A stretch of DNA of 64,000 bases, taken from contig PZJY01000009.1 of the NCBI GenBank assembly GCA_031472005.1, positions 558,001 through 622,000 of the forward strand. Reading direction: 5' to 3'. Below, piece after piece: positions 47,397 through 58,339 of the stretch. How positions within the stretch are numbered: position 1 is the first letter of the stretch; every line of letters starts with the position of its first letter. Source of the stretch: Tetracladium setigerum (lineage: Eukaryota > Ascomycota > Leotiomycetes > Helotiales). Under the pieces are notes generated by a model that saw only the letters and a list, made by a program, of their open reading frames with translations, did no database searches and was not told the DNA's origin. The translations under genes were made by a program, and so were the position numbers.

Positions 47397-50300
47397 TCAC
47401 AACTCAATCTCAGGCTCCGTATGATTATGCTCCTCCAACATCTTCTTCAATGACTTTTCACGCTGCCTTCTCCCCTCCTCGTCAGAATTCTGAGATTCAG
47501 AATCATCATCCTGTGCAAGCGGAAGGACGAGTTCATGAACAGCTGGAATAGGCGGAACGGGGTTGCCCACAAGAATATTACCCTCGTCATCCATCTCCTC
47601 GTCCATATCATCGAGCATTTCGTCGTGCATTTCATCGTCGTCTTCGTTACTGTGAGGGATGCCTAGTTCGTCCAGGAGACTGTGGTACTTCTCTTCGGTT
47701 TCAATGAGCGCGCCGATGACGACGTCGTGAGTGTTGCTAAGGTCTGTGTGTCTCTTACGGAGGGCGTCATGCTCACCCTCGAGCTTCATGAAGCGTGCCT
47801 CCCAATCGATATCCACGTCTTCAGCTTCGGGATCGATCTCTTCTTCTTCATCGCTTTCCGACTTCCCTGAAGTATCGTCGATAAAGCTATTGACTTCATA
47901 TTCTTCTTGAAGATCGTCATCCTCATCAAAGGAATCGTATGCGGAAGATTCGGCATCAAGGTAATCACCCACATACTCCAAGCGATCATCTTCTTGCATG
48001 CACTCTTTATCGATGTCGGTGAAAACATAGCCAGCACGAGGACCCAATTCAGGATCACATACTTCGAGGTAAGGTGGTTCTGCATCCTCTTCGCAGTGTT
48101 CACACATTCCCATGAGGCTCTGTAGTTCATGCTGGCAAGATAGGCAACGTTGTACTTGGTCCTCCGAGTCGAAGAAAGTCCAGGTCTCCAGATAGTCCCG
48201 TTGTACTTCAGTGTTGCAGTCAACAAACGTCTCGTCCTCATCAGACCATTCTTCTGGGTCACCTTGGTCTGAGTCAGATTGTCCCTCAGCATCAGACGAA
48301 GCAGCAGCATCCAGATTTTTTGGTGAATCGGTGGATTCTATCGCAGTCTTCGAGTCCAATGGGGAGGAAGGTGGACCATCAGCCCGGGTAAGTTTGGCGC
48401 GCTTTGCATGTCTTGCTTCAGCAAGATCTTGCAAGATGAGTTTTCGGCGTAAGCTCTGAGATTGAGATCCTGGGGATTTCGAAACGATTTCTTGAGGAGG
48501 AGATTCATGCTGTCGACCTGCAGAATTTGGACCGTCCAGACCATTGCGATCGTGTTGGTATGGTCTTAGCCGTCCACCTTTTCCGAGCTCGGGGGACGCT
48601 CTGGAACGATCTGGCATGGAGGAGGATCTCTCGGGGTCGTCGGACTCTTTGGAGGATTCCGTGGTATGTGTTTGTATACTGGCAGCTCGAGCGGGCTTCT
48701 GGGCCTGGAGTTTTCTCATCTCCATGTCGTGGCGGAATTTTGTATTTGAACAATGTCGACCAAAAAGGGCTCGGATGCTTAATCCTGCAAATTAATTAGT
48801 GAATATTCCGAGTCATAGTTGATTCACCTACCCTCGTGCCACTCCGATTCATCAACAGTACATGGATAGACGTCTTTTGGCTTGAAAGCTGCAACAAAGT
48901 CGCACAGCTCGGGAAACGATGAGTGACGCGAATAGGGAAATGTGATTTTCCTTGGTAGCTCGAGACTGTCTTTAGGCGCAGCAAACTTCTTGATGACGGT
49001 AGTTTTGGATGCTGATTTGGAGATGAGGTCGGCGAAATTGTTCAATGACATCTCATTTTGATCTCGATCCAATCCGCGAAGTCCGAGGTCATCGAGGGAG
49101 ATTACCATTCTAGACGAGTGAAGAACAGCAAGAAGCCGTTCGCGAAGCTTCTCCTCTGTGCCATCATCCAGCCCTTCCAGTCTAAGACAAGTAAGCCAGA
49201 ATTCATCAACAATGAGTGGGGGAATTACAAGTTCAAGAATGCTTCAATATCTGCCGCACTTCCTAATTCTAGCTGTGGTCGTTGAGTCAGGTCTCCACCT
49301 CCACCGCCAATACCAACTTCTTCAATGACTCCACTAAACGTCCGAGTGATGATTGGTGTGATCCAAACGACTTTGGGGTTGTTCAGGACAGTAGGACAAT
49401 ATAGGCCATTCTCGCAACTGTGAATCCGGACGTCAGGGTTCTCGGTGAGGCAACCATCCTGTTTGCTGTTTCCACATTGGTAACCCGTAAGGATTGGGCC
49501 TTCAGAGGCTATGGATGGCCCGCCTCCACTTGAACTTCCTACCAGAGATTTGTAGATGCGCATCTTGTATCGATCTACATGGATCTGGGTTTTTGTCAAT
49601 CAAGCTCTGTTGAGGAAAGGTTTGGAGTATACCTGGGACTCTAATGCTTTAGAAAGGGCAATCCAGACCTCTTCATACCCATACGTCCAAGCGGTCATAT
49701 GGAAAACTGTATCCTGGGGATATTTGGAGACTTTACCAATCAACTCTCGGAGACCATCAGTTTTTGAGGGGAATGATATATTTTCGGTGTTGCTTGTATC
49801 AAGGTAGATGCAATCCAGAGTTTTGACTCCAGATGTGTACTCGATCAAGTGGGGATTGCGGTGTAAGTTGGTGACGAAAGATGGTTCCGATCGAAGATCA
49901 CCAGTGTAAAGAATCGAGTGTTTATCATTTTCGATGACTGAGACAAGGTTAGCTGTGAAGGTCATTGAAAAGTGGTAGCCAGGCTTACGAAACATAACAG
50001 CTCCTGGGCAGTGATTGGCATCGAAGAGAGTGACGGTGATGAATTTACCGGGAGTAAGCTCAATTTTAGTAGGGGTCTCCAAAGGAATAGGTTTCTGTGT
50101 GATAACATTAGCAATAGCCTGTTAATTGGGGGTGTAGCTTACCAGGAGTTTGTCGAGATGCTTGTAAGTGAGTTTTCGGCTCTCCAAGATTTGAAGAGCA
50201 AAGTTCATCCGATGCGGGTACGTCTCAAGTCGTAGCAGGATCTCCCTCGTAGCAGGCGAGCAGTAGATGCTGTTGTTTAAGAATCAGAAACCTATCACGA

Positions 50301-50549
50301 AGTATTAAGATGAAAAAGTCAACTTACAAGGGCGACTTCAAGGTGTCGAGACCTGCCAGGTGATCGCTGTGGACATGGCTCAGGAAGCAGGCCAGAGGAG
50401 GAGGATGGTCAGAGCTTTTGCGGAAGAAATCAACTATATCCCATGTAAGTCGATTATGTCGCTCAAGTATTTCCATCGAGATAGAATCTTGTCCTGCACT
50501 TACTTCGAATATCAGGAAACTCAGCGACGATGCCCTTGAAGGTCGACAT
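47397..50549 (-). CDS. Artemis-type DNA repair nuclease (metallo-beta-lactamase/beta-CASP) with acidic C-terminal extension
   Basis: Eight exons (50549-50504, 50433-50328, 50269-50143, 50094-49989, 49937-49633, 49584-49229, 49181-48832, 48784-47397), with introns of 47-70 nt, give 927 aa. The start MSTFKGIVAEFPDIRIDFF parallels the human Artemis start. LSHVHSDHLAGL carries the metal-binding HxHxDH motif. IYCSPATREILL, DANHCPGAVMFLI and ILYTGDLRSEP are the other family blocks. Exon 7 ends in VYPCTVDESEWHEG, the usual end of the beta-CASP part. Relatives open hairpins and trim ends in end-joining and crosslink repair. Residues about 466-927 are an extension, basic and Ser-rich first, then strongly acidic. 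It has a possible zinc motif CLSCQHELQSLMGMCEHC and a probable coiled coil near ARFMKLEGEHDALRKRH. The extension is in frame with exon 8 from its first base. Confidence 0.92.
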
Positions 50550-50923
50550 CTTGCATCTCGATTGGAGTTGACAGCGCGCCGTGACAGCCTTTTGGTACTG
50601 AGTGCGGACACCAGGATACCCGCGATACTGGCGTTTTTGTTGTAGTCAATCAGAGATGAAGGTTCGTGATCCATGAGGTTTCGGTCCCAAGTTTGAGAAG
50701 GAACGCGATTTGCTAAGACCAGGTGACACGCTAAGGCGCCCAGTCAGGTGACTACTCATCCAGCCTTTGTCTAAATTGTCTTGTTATTACTAGAAAGCCC
50801 TCGATGTCTATTGAACATGCGATTTATTCTAATATCTAGGTAGATAACGCCGTAGGCAGGTAGCTCTTGGCGCAAAGAAGAAAAGCAACTATAATGCTAT
50901 GTAAGTCTTGCATGCATGCAACT
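50550..50923. other. Spacer between two minus-strand genes
   Basis: These 374 bases hold the promoter of the Artemis-type gene and the 3' end of the four-module gene. Nothing else is seen. Confidence 0.5.
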
Positions 50924-53900
50924 CTAACAAAACTTGACTCTCTTCTCTGCTCGATTCTCAACAATCTCGCCTTCTTCAATCAATTCGTCAAGGACAAGAC
51001 TATCCTCCAACTTCCGCTTCTCCGCCCCGCCTGTATTCTCAGCAACGGCATTGTTTCTAACAGGCAGATTCGCCGAATTCAGAGCCATCTCTCCCCGAAC
51101 CGCTGAATCTGTGGAAGACTTCTGCACTTCTTCAGTATTCTGCAGAACGAGAGATTCAATGGGCGCCGAAAGGATCTCGCCACGATTCTTACCAATCGGA
51201 GCGCTAGAAGCGGCATCAATCTGGAGAGCTACCTCAGTCAAAACTCCGCGTGGCTATCTGATTTCACATACCTTGGCAGTCTCCTCCATGCTGAAGGCAA
51301 TCAGCTCGTCTAAATCCATAGTTCCACCTCCAGCAGGCAAACCAGCATCATTATTTGCAGCCAACTCTGGTGCTGATCTGATATTGCCCGCCTCTACAGT
51401 TCTACTTTTGTCCTCTTCCCAAAATACAGGAATACTGGGACCCTGATAGCCTGGCATGCCACCAGCGACCTTGATCGCCCACTTCTCCAAGAAGACGTTC
51501 ATTGCACTGCCCTCTTGAGGATGCCAAAGCAAACCAGAGGAGATATCTCCGGCTTTTGGAAGCCTAGGTCCGCGTGGTCCCCGCTCCGTTACTGCAATCA
51601 AGTGTCTGATTGCAGTTTCTTTCCCAAATTCTACCAGAACAAAGCGACAGTTCGTTTCCTCCTCGAGTTGCACTCTCTTTCTGAGATCCTTCGAGAATGA
51701 TTCGCGGATTCTGTCAAACTCTGCTGCGTCAAGTGCAATATACTTGCCGTTGACAAGCAAGCCAATGGGTGCACACAGAAAATTAGCTGTGAGAAGACCG
51801 GAATCTCCCACGTCATTCGCTGTCGTAAAAGCATCCGCATAGCTGTTTGAAATGTCAGTTAACCATAAAACCCCCCAAAAAGAGTTTCAGGACAAAAGAT
51901 GACACAATGGATCTGCGCACCTTGATAAGTTCTGGACATTGCCACCAACACATGCCTCAACCCAACCAACCACAAATCTAAATGCAAGCTCGAAGGAGGC
52001 TACATCGCTAGATCTAAAGGGTCTGATGACAATGGTCAATGCAACCTCTGGCGACTGGCTGCCTTCGAGCTTGCACTTTAGTTTTTCCTCCAAATCGTCA
52101 ACTTTCTTGGGGTTGCAACGCTCGAAAGCGAGGCCAATTTTGGAAGCGATGACCTTCCCAACTCTAAATGTAGTTTCGGCTGATTTGGTGCCTTTACCAA
52201 TGGGTAAGCTTGGAGCTCTCTTGTCGGAAGTAACGATGATAAAAGCAAATCCAGGCAATAAAGGAAAAGATTGGGAGCTTGCAGTCGCAGCTTCACCTGC
52301 ATATTGCCAGGAGCCTGCCAGAGACTTCTCTGGTGCGACAGCCGAACTACTAGCCTCTCTGGAACTCTGATAGGAAGTGCCAATTGGAGCCGAGTGTCCA
52401 CTGATAGGCTTAGGGTGAGAAACTTTCGACGCTTGTAGCGTTCCTTTGATACAGGTAACGGCATGCCCAGCGAATGGTTTGATACCAGGGAAGGGCTCAG
52501 AAGCAAAGAACTTCTCCCAAGTTCGGCGATCGGCCAGGTAGTTTCGAACGTCTTTGGAACAGTCTGGGTGTCCTCGCCTCATTTTGTCTCTAGATTTCTG
52601 GAGATACTGAAAAAACCTGATGATGTCAGCTTTTTCATCTCAAAGGTAGGATTCGTGGAAAGCATACTCTCTCCGAACACCCAGTCTTCTAGCCTTCGCT
52701 TCCATGACATGCTCCAGGTGTTCATATGAGGCGAGAGAGAATTCAAGACCAACTTCTGAAGTATGTCTCGGTGGAGAGCTTGTGTGTCTTGTGACCAAAC
52801 TTGGTTGCTGCTGGAACGAACCATTTGGCGGGGCCAGGGCAGATCGTGGAGCAAGGAGGTTATAACTAGTACTGCCCATCTCGACTGCTTGGGGCTCCTG
52901 GCCAACGAACTGAAGGCCTGGAAAGAAATGACTCCAGGTACTTGACTCAGTATGCCAGCGAATCCAAGCTAAAGCTCGATTGGGGAAGCACATATTCGCA
53001 GTCCTCAATTGTTCTTTGTAGTAAGTCTCAACATCTGATAATAGAATACCGTTCATGATAGCCCTGTGTAGAGTTATTGATCTCGAATTTGGTTGCGAAT
53101 AGATTGGAGAGGGCCATGGGAACTTACCTGTTCTCAATTGATCTCCAACAAGATGCATAACCTCCGGTAGCTGGAGGATCGGGTGCAGATTCTACGTTCA
53201 TGCTAGACTGTGGTCCTGTGTCTATGATACCCATGGCAGGCTCTTGGTTTGGAAACTTTCCTGGGCCAAAGAAATGGGACCAAATCATAGATTCAGCCTT
53301 CCAATCAATCCAAGATGGATTGATACCTTGTTTTGGGAGTGCTCGCTGTACCTGCTGATTCAAACGCTTATGAACCATCATGTATTCATCTGCAGAAACT
53401 CCAATCGATTTTGCCTTTCCTAGCATGAGATTGTTTAATGACATGTAAGCAGATGGCCCGATTGGAGTCGAAAGTGCTAGGTCCTTTCTGGCTGGCATGT
53501 ATAGAGCTGGGGCTGTTGGAGGAGGCTTGTATGAACCAAAGTCGGGTTGGCGTACGTGAGGTACGGGGCAGTACGAGTCGATGTCTCTGGGCTCCCTCAG
53601 TTGGCTGGAGGGTTCCAATTGGGAAGGGTTGTACATATCATGTACCCATTGTTGGCTAGATCTGGGTTTGTCCACTAGACTAGGGCAAATCTCATTGTTT
53701 TGTTTCGAACGGAGTAGGAAATTTGACTCGACAGGCATGCCACCAGGGAATTTGTCAGAAGGGAAGAAATGATTCCAGGTCTGTCGTTCAGCCCGGAACA
53801 ATTTCCACTTGTACAGAGTTAGTTTTCTTGCGACTTTGGATGTGCAGCGGAATGCCTACCTCGTTTGTTTGGTCTGGAAACATAGATCGGATGTCTCGAT

Positions 53901-53997
53901 TGGCCTTCGTAACATATGCTTCCAGATCAGATTCTGGGATGCGATGCTTCCGCGCCATGTAACGGATCTCATGCTCCTGGGATTTATATATCTCCAT
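50924..53997 (-). CDS. Uncharacterised protein with four tandem W-x3-FFP modules
   Basis: Six exons (53997-53860, 53807-53128, 53063-52668, 52616-51921, 51842-51272, 51220-50924), with introns of 51-78 nt and good donors and acceptors, give 925 aa. Four modules of about 60 residues repeat along the N-terminal half, centred on WKLFRAERQTWNHFFP (residue 47), WKAESMIWSHFFGPGKFP (about 215), WHTESSTWSHFFPGLQF (about 313) and LADRRTWEKFFASEPFPG (about 430). Each is preceded by a helix-like segment with a regular tail such as SADEYMMVHKRLNQQVQ. Disordered Pro-rich linkers separate them. Residues about 480-830 look like a folded domain (ALTIVIRPFRSSDVASFELAF, then RGPRGPRLPKAGDISSG). The tail is Glu-rich with KRKLED and ends EKRVKFC. 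No known domain is recognised. Helical repeats for protein binding are the likeliest reading. Confidence 0.85.
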
Positions 53998-54633
53998 GTT
54001 GAGAGATGTTGTGTACTTCTACTTGAAGAGAAAGTCAGTCGATGTGCCACAACATTTGCGAATAAATAAACGAAGGATTGCACTCACCCGGCTGATCGCA
54101 AGCAGTCTCGATCTTCCTTTCGAGACGTCTGCAGATCACAACCTTACCTCTTCTCCTGTTCAGAACCAATTCACTGGCGTAACAATGGAACTGATCAAGA
54201 ACCTCAGGAGTCCAGGAGTTGAAGAAAGCCGAAAGGTTCGTGCAGGTAACGTAACAATAAAGCCCAGAACAGAGGAGAAGAGTGGGTGACCCTTTTCTTT
54301 TTATGTAGTCTGTTAATTGTTAACACCTTTTGTTGAAGAAAAAAAGAGAGGATGTTGTTCAGACCAAAGAGAGAAGTTTGCAAGGTCGCGTCGGAATTGC
54401 GTTGCTCGTCATCAAAAGGAAATGTCTCGTGTAGAAGGAAGGAAAGAAGGAGGAAACCGAAAGTGAAGTGAGGTGAGGTGACACGAGAACAACACCACCA
54501 TAAGATCCAGTCATAATAACTGATCTATCTTAACACAGTCCAACCCCCGGAAAAGGAGCGAGCGAGGTTTCCATAGTCCAGCATGGGCAAATTAACGGAC
54601 CAACTCTCCCTTCTTCTTACTGGCCGAACGCGA

Positions 54634-54672
54634 CAACAACAATAGCAACAACAACAACAACAACAACAACAA
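54634..54672 (+). repeat. (CAA)n microsatellite
   Basis: About a dozen CAA/ACA units with one TAG interruption run head to tail, in the upstream region of the four-module gene. Confidence 0.9.
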
Positions 54673-54807
54673 ACACCATGAGATCCGGTCAAAAATGAAC
54701 GATCTGTCTGAGCATACCTACCTACCTACCTTAGTCTACCCCGAGAAAGAAGAAAGAAGAGAAAACCGTTCACAAACAAAATATCTGCGAATTAACAGAA
54801 ACCAACT

Positions 54808-54843
54808 CTTCTTCTTCTTCTTCTTCTTCTTCTTCTTCTTCTT
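54808..54843 (+). repeat. (CTT)n microsatellite
   Basis: Twelve uninterrupted CTT units. On the minus strand this is a GAA tract lying 3' of the ADA3 stop. Confidence 0.9.
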
Positions 54844-55173
54844 TTTATTATCAAGCCCGAGGCAAGACTTCAGACTTCTGAAGCATCAAATATCCAGCTT
54901 TCTCATGATGGCATCAAAGGAAAGGTTCTTACCTTGGATCAAACACAAAAAACTCAGCGAAAAGGGGGTCTATTAATAAGTATTTCTCTCAACTACTCAG
55001 CGCGATTGTCTATCTATCCTCCAAAAGTTGTATCCTTTTCTTGCGCGGGTATCATGTGTCAAAGTAGCCCCCACCCACGACTCCATTTCCCAACGCCGCA
55101 GAGCCAAACAAAAGTACAGTACAAATTTTCAGACAAGTCAGTTCAAATGACAAAGAAAGGTACGTTGTCCCCA

Positions 55174-57296
55174 TCATTCCTCCTCGATTTCCTCATCCCA
55201 AGCGTGCTTCTCCCGCTTGACCAGCTCCGACATATGTTCATTCTTGAAGATAGACGACCCTTCATCTGCAGCCCTGGGGACAGCCATGATGCTTCTCTCG
55301 TCCTCGAAGACCTTGCCAACAGCATCAATCCACTTCATGCGTCTCTCCATCAGAGTCTTCGTGACATCGCCAATGCCAGGTCGCGCCATCCCATTTGCTG
55401 GATTGCCGCCGATGAAATGACTTCCGCCTCCAGCTCCACCAGGTCTCTTCGCCTTCTTGCTCTTGCCCATGGTGCGAGTCCGCTTGAGGTATGCAGTCTG
55501 GACTTGGCTATCGAGATCTTCGAGAATGGTGGTATATTCTTGATGTGCCATTCGCTCCTTGGTCAGGTCCATGAGGCGGGCTTTGCGAGCACCGTTGAGG
55601 ATGGACTGTTCCTTGAGTCGTTCTTGGAGATAACGAAGCCGAGCTGCGATTTCGTCATCGTAGTGAGCATCATAATCCGGTTCGGTGTCTGGGGGGAGAA
55701 AGCCAATGTGGCGGAGCTCCTGCTTGATACGCTCATCTACTTGCGAGTAGTCAAGTGGCAGATGAGTACCTTTCTTCCAGGATTCCGAGGCAGAATCGGC
55801 CATATATGTTGCGGGCGGGAGAGGCGCAGGCGTGTCATTGGTGGGAAGGGAGAGAATATCCGCCAAGTCGCTGTGAGAATCGCCATTGGTGCTAGCTTCA
55901 CCATTCGTGGTGCCGTTTGCGGACGGTTTGTCCTCGGACACTGGTGCACGATGCTCAGGACGAAGAGTTGCGAGCAATCGAGATAGAATAGGACCAGCTG
56001 AGATCTGATCGGTTTCTGCAACCGCATCATTCAAGTCTCCAGCACTTCCACGAGCTTGGTTAGGTGGAAGCTTGTCCTTTCCTTGCGAAGGAGTATCAAT
56101 CGACATTGATCCATCCTCCTCGGCCCACACCTCTGTGTAGTGCCTCTTTCCACGGCGGGGAATCACGAATGCGTTAACTCGGTCTCCTCGCTCTCTCAAA
56201 AAGGCCAAATCCTCCTCGGTGTATGCACGGAAGTAAGGCTCAAGATAGGTGGCGAAAGTGTTGGCTTGGACTTGATTCGTTGGTTTGGCAATGCTGAAAT
56301 CCTTGTCCGGGGGAAAGCCAGGAATCAAGTCAGACAGGTCGTCCTCCGGGAAAACGCTGACCGAGTATATCTTTTTCTTCGTTTCATCATCCATATCGTC
56401 GGTAATCTCGAGAACCTCATAGATTGTAGGATCTGGAAATGTAGAAGGATCCTCACCAAAGGTTTGCAGGTGGGGAATCGAGGGCGCAGGAGGCGGTTGG
56501 TGTTCGTCCTCGCTTGAATCCTCCTCATCCACAATCTTATCGTCTTTCTCCTCCTCCGGCTCGTTCTTTTCGTCAATCTCCATACCGGAAGCGGCCTGGG
56601 GAGAAACTGCGGGTGACAGTGAGGAACTTGCAGAGTCATTATCACGCGAAGGTTTTCTCGAGTGTCTCGAGGCAGTATGGTGGTCTCGGAGCGGGGATGA
56701 TTCTACAGTGAATAGGTAAGTAAATGGTAAGCCAAGGTTTCCGAGTCAACAAGAAGTAAGCGAGAGAGCATACCTAGGTTACTGCCATCCTGAGGAGCCA
56801 GACCATGCGCACCGTGGGCCAAAGGTCTATCTTCTTTTGGGGCACTATTTTCCTTTCGTTTCTTTTTATTCGCAGCTTTAGCCTTGCCTCTCTCTTCTTC
56901 TTCGGCGGCTTCTCGCTTGGTTCTCTCCTTCTGCTCTACATCTCGTCTTTCATTCTCTATATCCTCCAATCTCTCTTTGCGCGCCTTGGCTAGCAGCCTC
57001 ATGCCCTTGTCGCAAATATCGCCGCGGGTGTCGACTACTTTTACAAGTTTCTGCAGGCGCTCCAGGAGGGCCTCCAGGTCTTTGGCCGAGGGAAGCTGGT
57101 TGCCATATATCTCTACAAGTTCGTCTGATGTGCGGAAGTTTTGGAGCGGAAGATCGAGGAGAGAGGTATCTCCCGATTCCGAGGGAGGAAGGGAACTGCG
57201 AGTACCAGCAACACTAGGGGTGGTATTTCTGCTGCGTGATTGACGAGCGGCATTGCCCTTCTTGCCGGTGCCCTTCTGGCCTGGTAGGGGAGGCAT
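55174..57296 (-). CDS. NGG1: NGG1/ADA3, SAGA and ADA complex subunit
   Basis: Exons 57296-56774 and 56702-55174 are joined across a 71-nt intron (GTATGC...CTGTAG), giving 683 aa. The N-terminus has a Gly/Lys/Arg-rich start, an ordered block DLEALLERLQKLVKVVD (near residue 90) and a long Glu/Lys coiled-coil stretch ending in KAKAANKKKRKE. The central part is acidic (EEEKDDKIVDEEDSSEDEH). The C-terminal half carries the ADA3 homology, with DYSQVDERIKQELRHIGFLP, DEIAARLRYLQERLKEQS and ERRMKWIDAVGKVFEDE. ADA3 bridges GCN5 and ADA2 and stimulates nucleosome acetylation in the nucleus. GCN5 lies about 20 kb to the left. The ATG at 57296 faces urease across about 1 kb. Confidence 0.93.
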
Positions 57297-57860
57297 TCTT
57301 GGGGAGGGAGATCTATGTTGCTCTTGCTATGTACTTTTGAGTAGATGCAGTCGGTGGTGGTGTGGGTGTGTGAGAGGTAAATATACCGTAATGAGTATTG
57401 ACGCCAGGCGATTGGAGTGACTTGTTGTGCTGATGCTGAATTCACTTCGCGGATTCTTGAAAGGGTCGAGTCAAGACCATCAATCGCTTCTCCTTCCAGC
57501 GACGCAGAGTGACGAGACGTCTAGACTGGAAGCGCGAGGCGCGAACTACCTCAGCTTACCTAAGAGGGTTGTTGGTTCGCTCCAATCCGGGTTATGTGGG
57601 CCATCTCGGATGCAAAGATATTCCCCTCCGAGTGCTTGGCACACCTTCTCGACTCGACTCTTCACTCCAAATATTGATATTGAGAACTTCACTTTCCGCA
57701 ACCCGCCAAACTATGACAAGCGTCTTGCAACGAGAGCTTTCGTTCAAGGTGGACTCTCACGGATCTCCCCCATGATCCTAATTGGAGTGGAAGATTGATT
57801 GTTCTTCTCCTTTTGAACTCTTCTTCACGTAGTTTAGGACTGACTCCAAGGTGTTCGGTG

Positions 57861-57870
57861 AGATAGATAA
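57861..57870. promoter_or_regulatory. Overlapping GATA-factor sites upstream of urease
   Basis: AGATAGATAA holds two overlapping HGATAR matches, AGATAG and AGATAA, about 470 bases before the urease ATG. AreA/NIT2-type GATA factors bind such sites to activate nitrogen-utilisation genes in filamentous ascomycetes. Binding here is inference. Confidence 0.4.
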
Positions 57871-58173
57871 TTAGGTGGTACATTACATAGGTATCCTGCT
57901 CCGTTCTGTTGCTTTTCCCCAACGCAATTTCCACAGGTATATTTCACTCTACCAAAGCATCAAGTGTAGCATAAATGGCCAGGGAAGACAAAAAAAGCTC
58001 TGCCATTCATTCTCCTTCTCATACTTTCTTTCCTCATACCTCTTTCTCAAACCATGGTCATAACTATAACTATGATTACCTCCCTTTTTAGAAACCATCT
58101 TTCTCCATCCCATTATGCAAAGGTTTTATTTTTGTTTATATTTCTCGGGAGCGGCCGTAGCCCACTGATGCTC

Positions 58174-58184
58174 TTATCTTATCG
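58174..58184. promoter_or_regulatory. Pair of GATA-factor sites upstream of urease
   Basis: TTATCTTATCG contains two overlapping reverse-complement HGATAR matches (AGATAA and CGATAA), about 160 bases before the urease ATG. The spacing fits nitrogen-catabolite regulation by an AreA-type factor. No experiment is implied by the sequence. Confidence 0.45.
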
Positions 58185-58339
58185 CACCCAAGGAAATCAT
58201 GCGGTTGCGGGGTACAATTTTGTGCAATTGTTGTACTCTCTCCCTTCCTCATTGTATTGTGGAATGCAACATAGCATATGCCCTTTCCTTCGCATTGTTT
58301 TGTTAGCAGAGGCACAATAGCCAGCATCTAACTTTCAAG

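Larger units (their letters stand above)
53998..55173. other. Promoter region and spacer with simple repeats
   Basis: This lies upstream of the four-module gene and downstream of ADA3, both on the minus strand. A (CAA)n tract at about 54634-54672, a TACCTACC repeat at about 54716-54730 and a (CTT)n tract at 54808-54843 are present. No gene-like frame. Confidence 0.5.

Noticed and set aside
57427..57798. 123-codon plus-strand frame in the ADA3-urease spacer
   Set aside because: No domain-like sequence. It lies in the shared promoter and overlaps the ADA3 leader.
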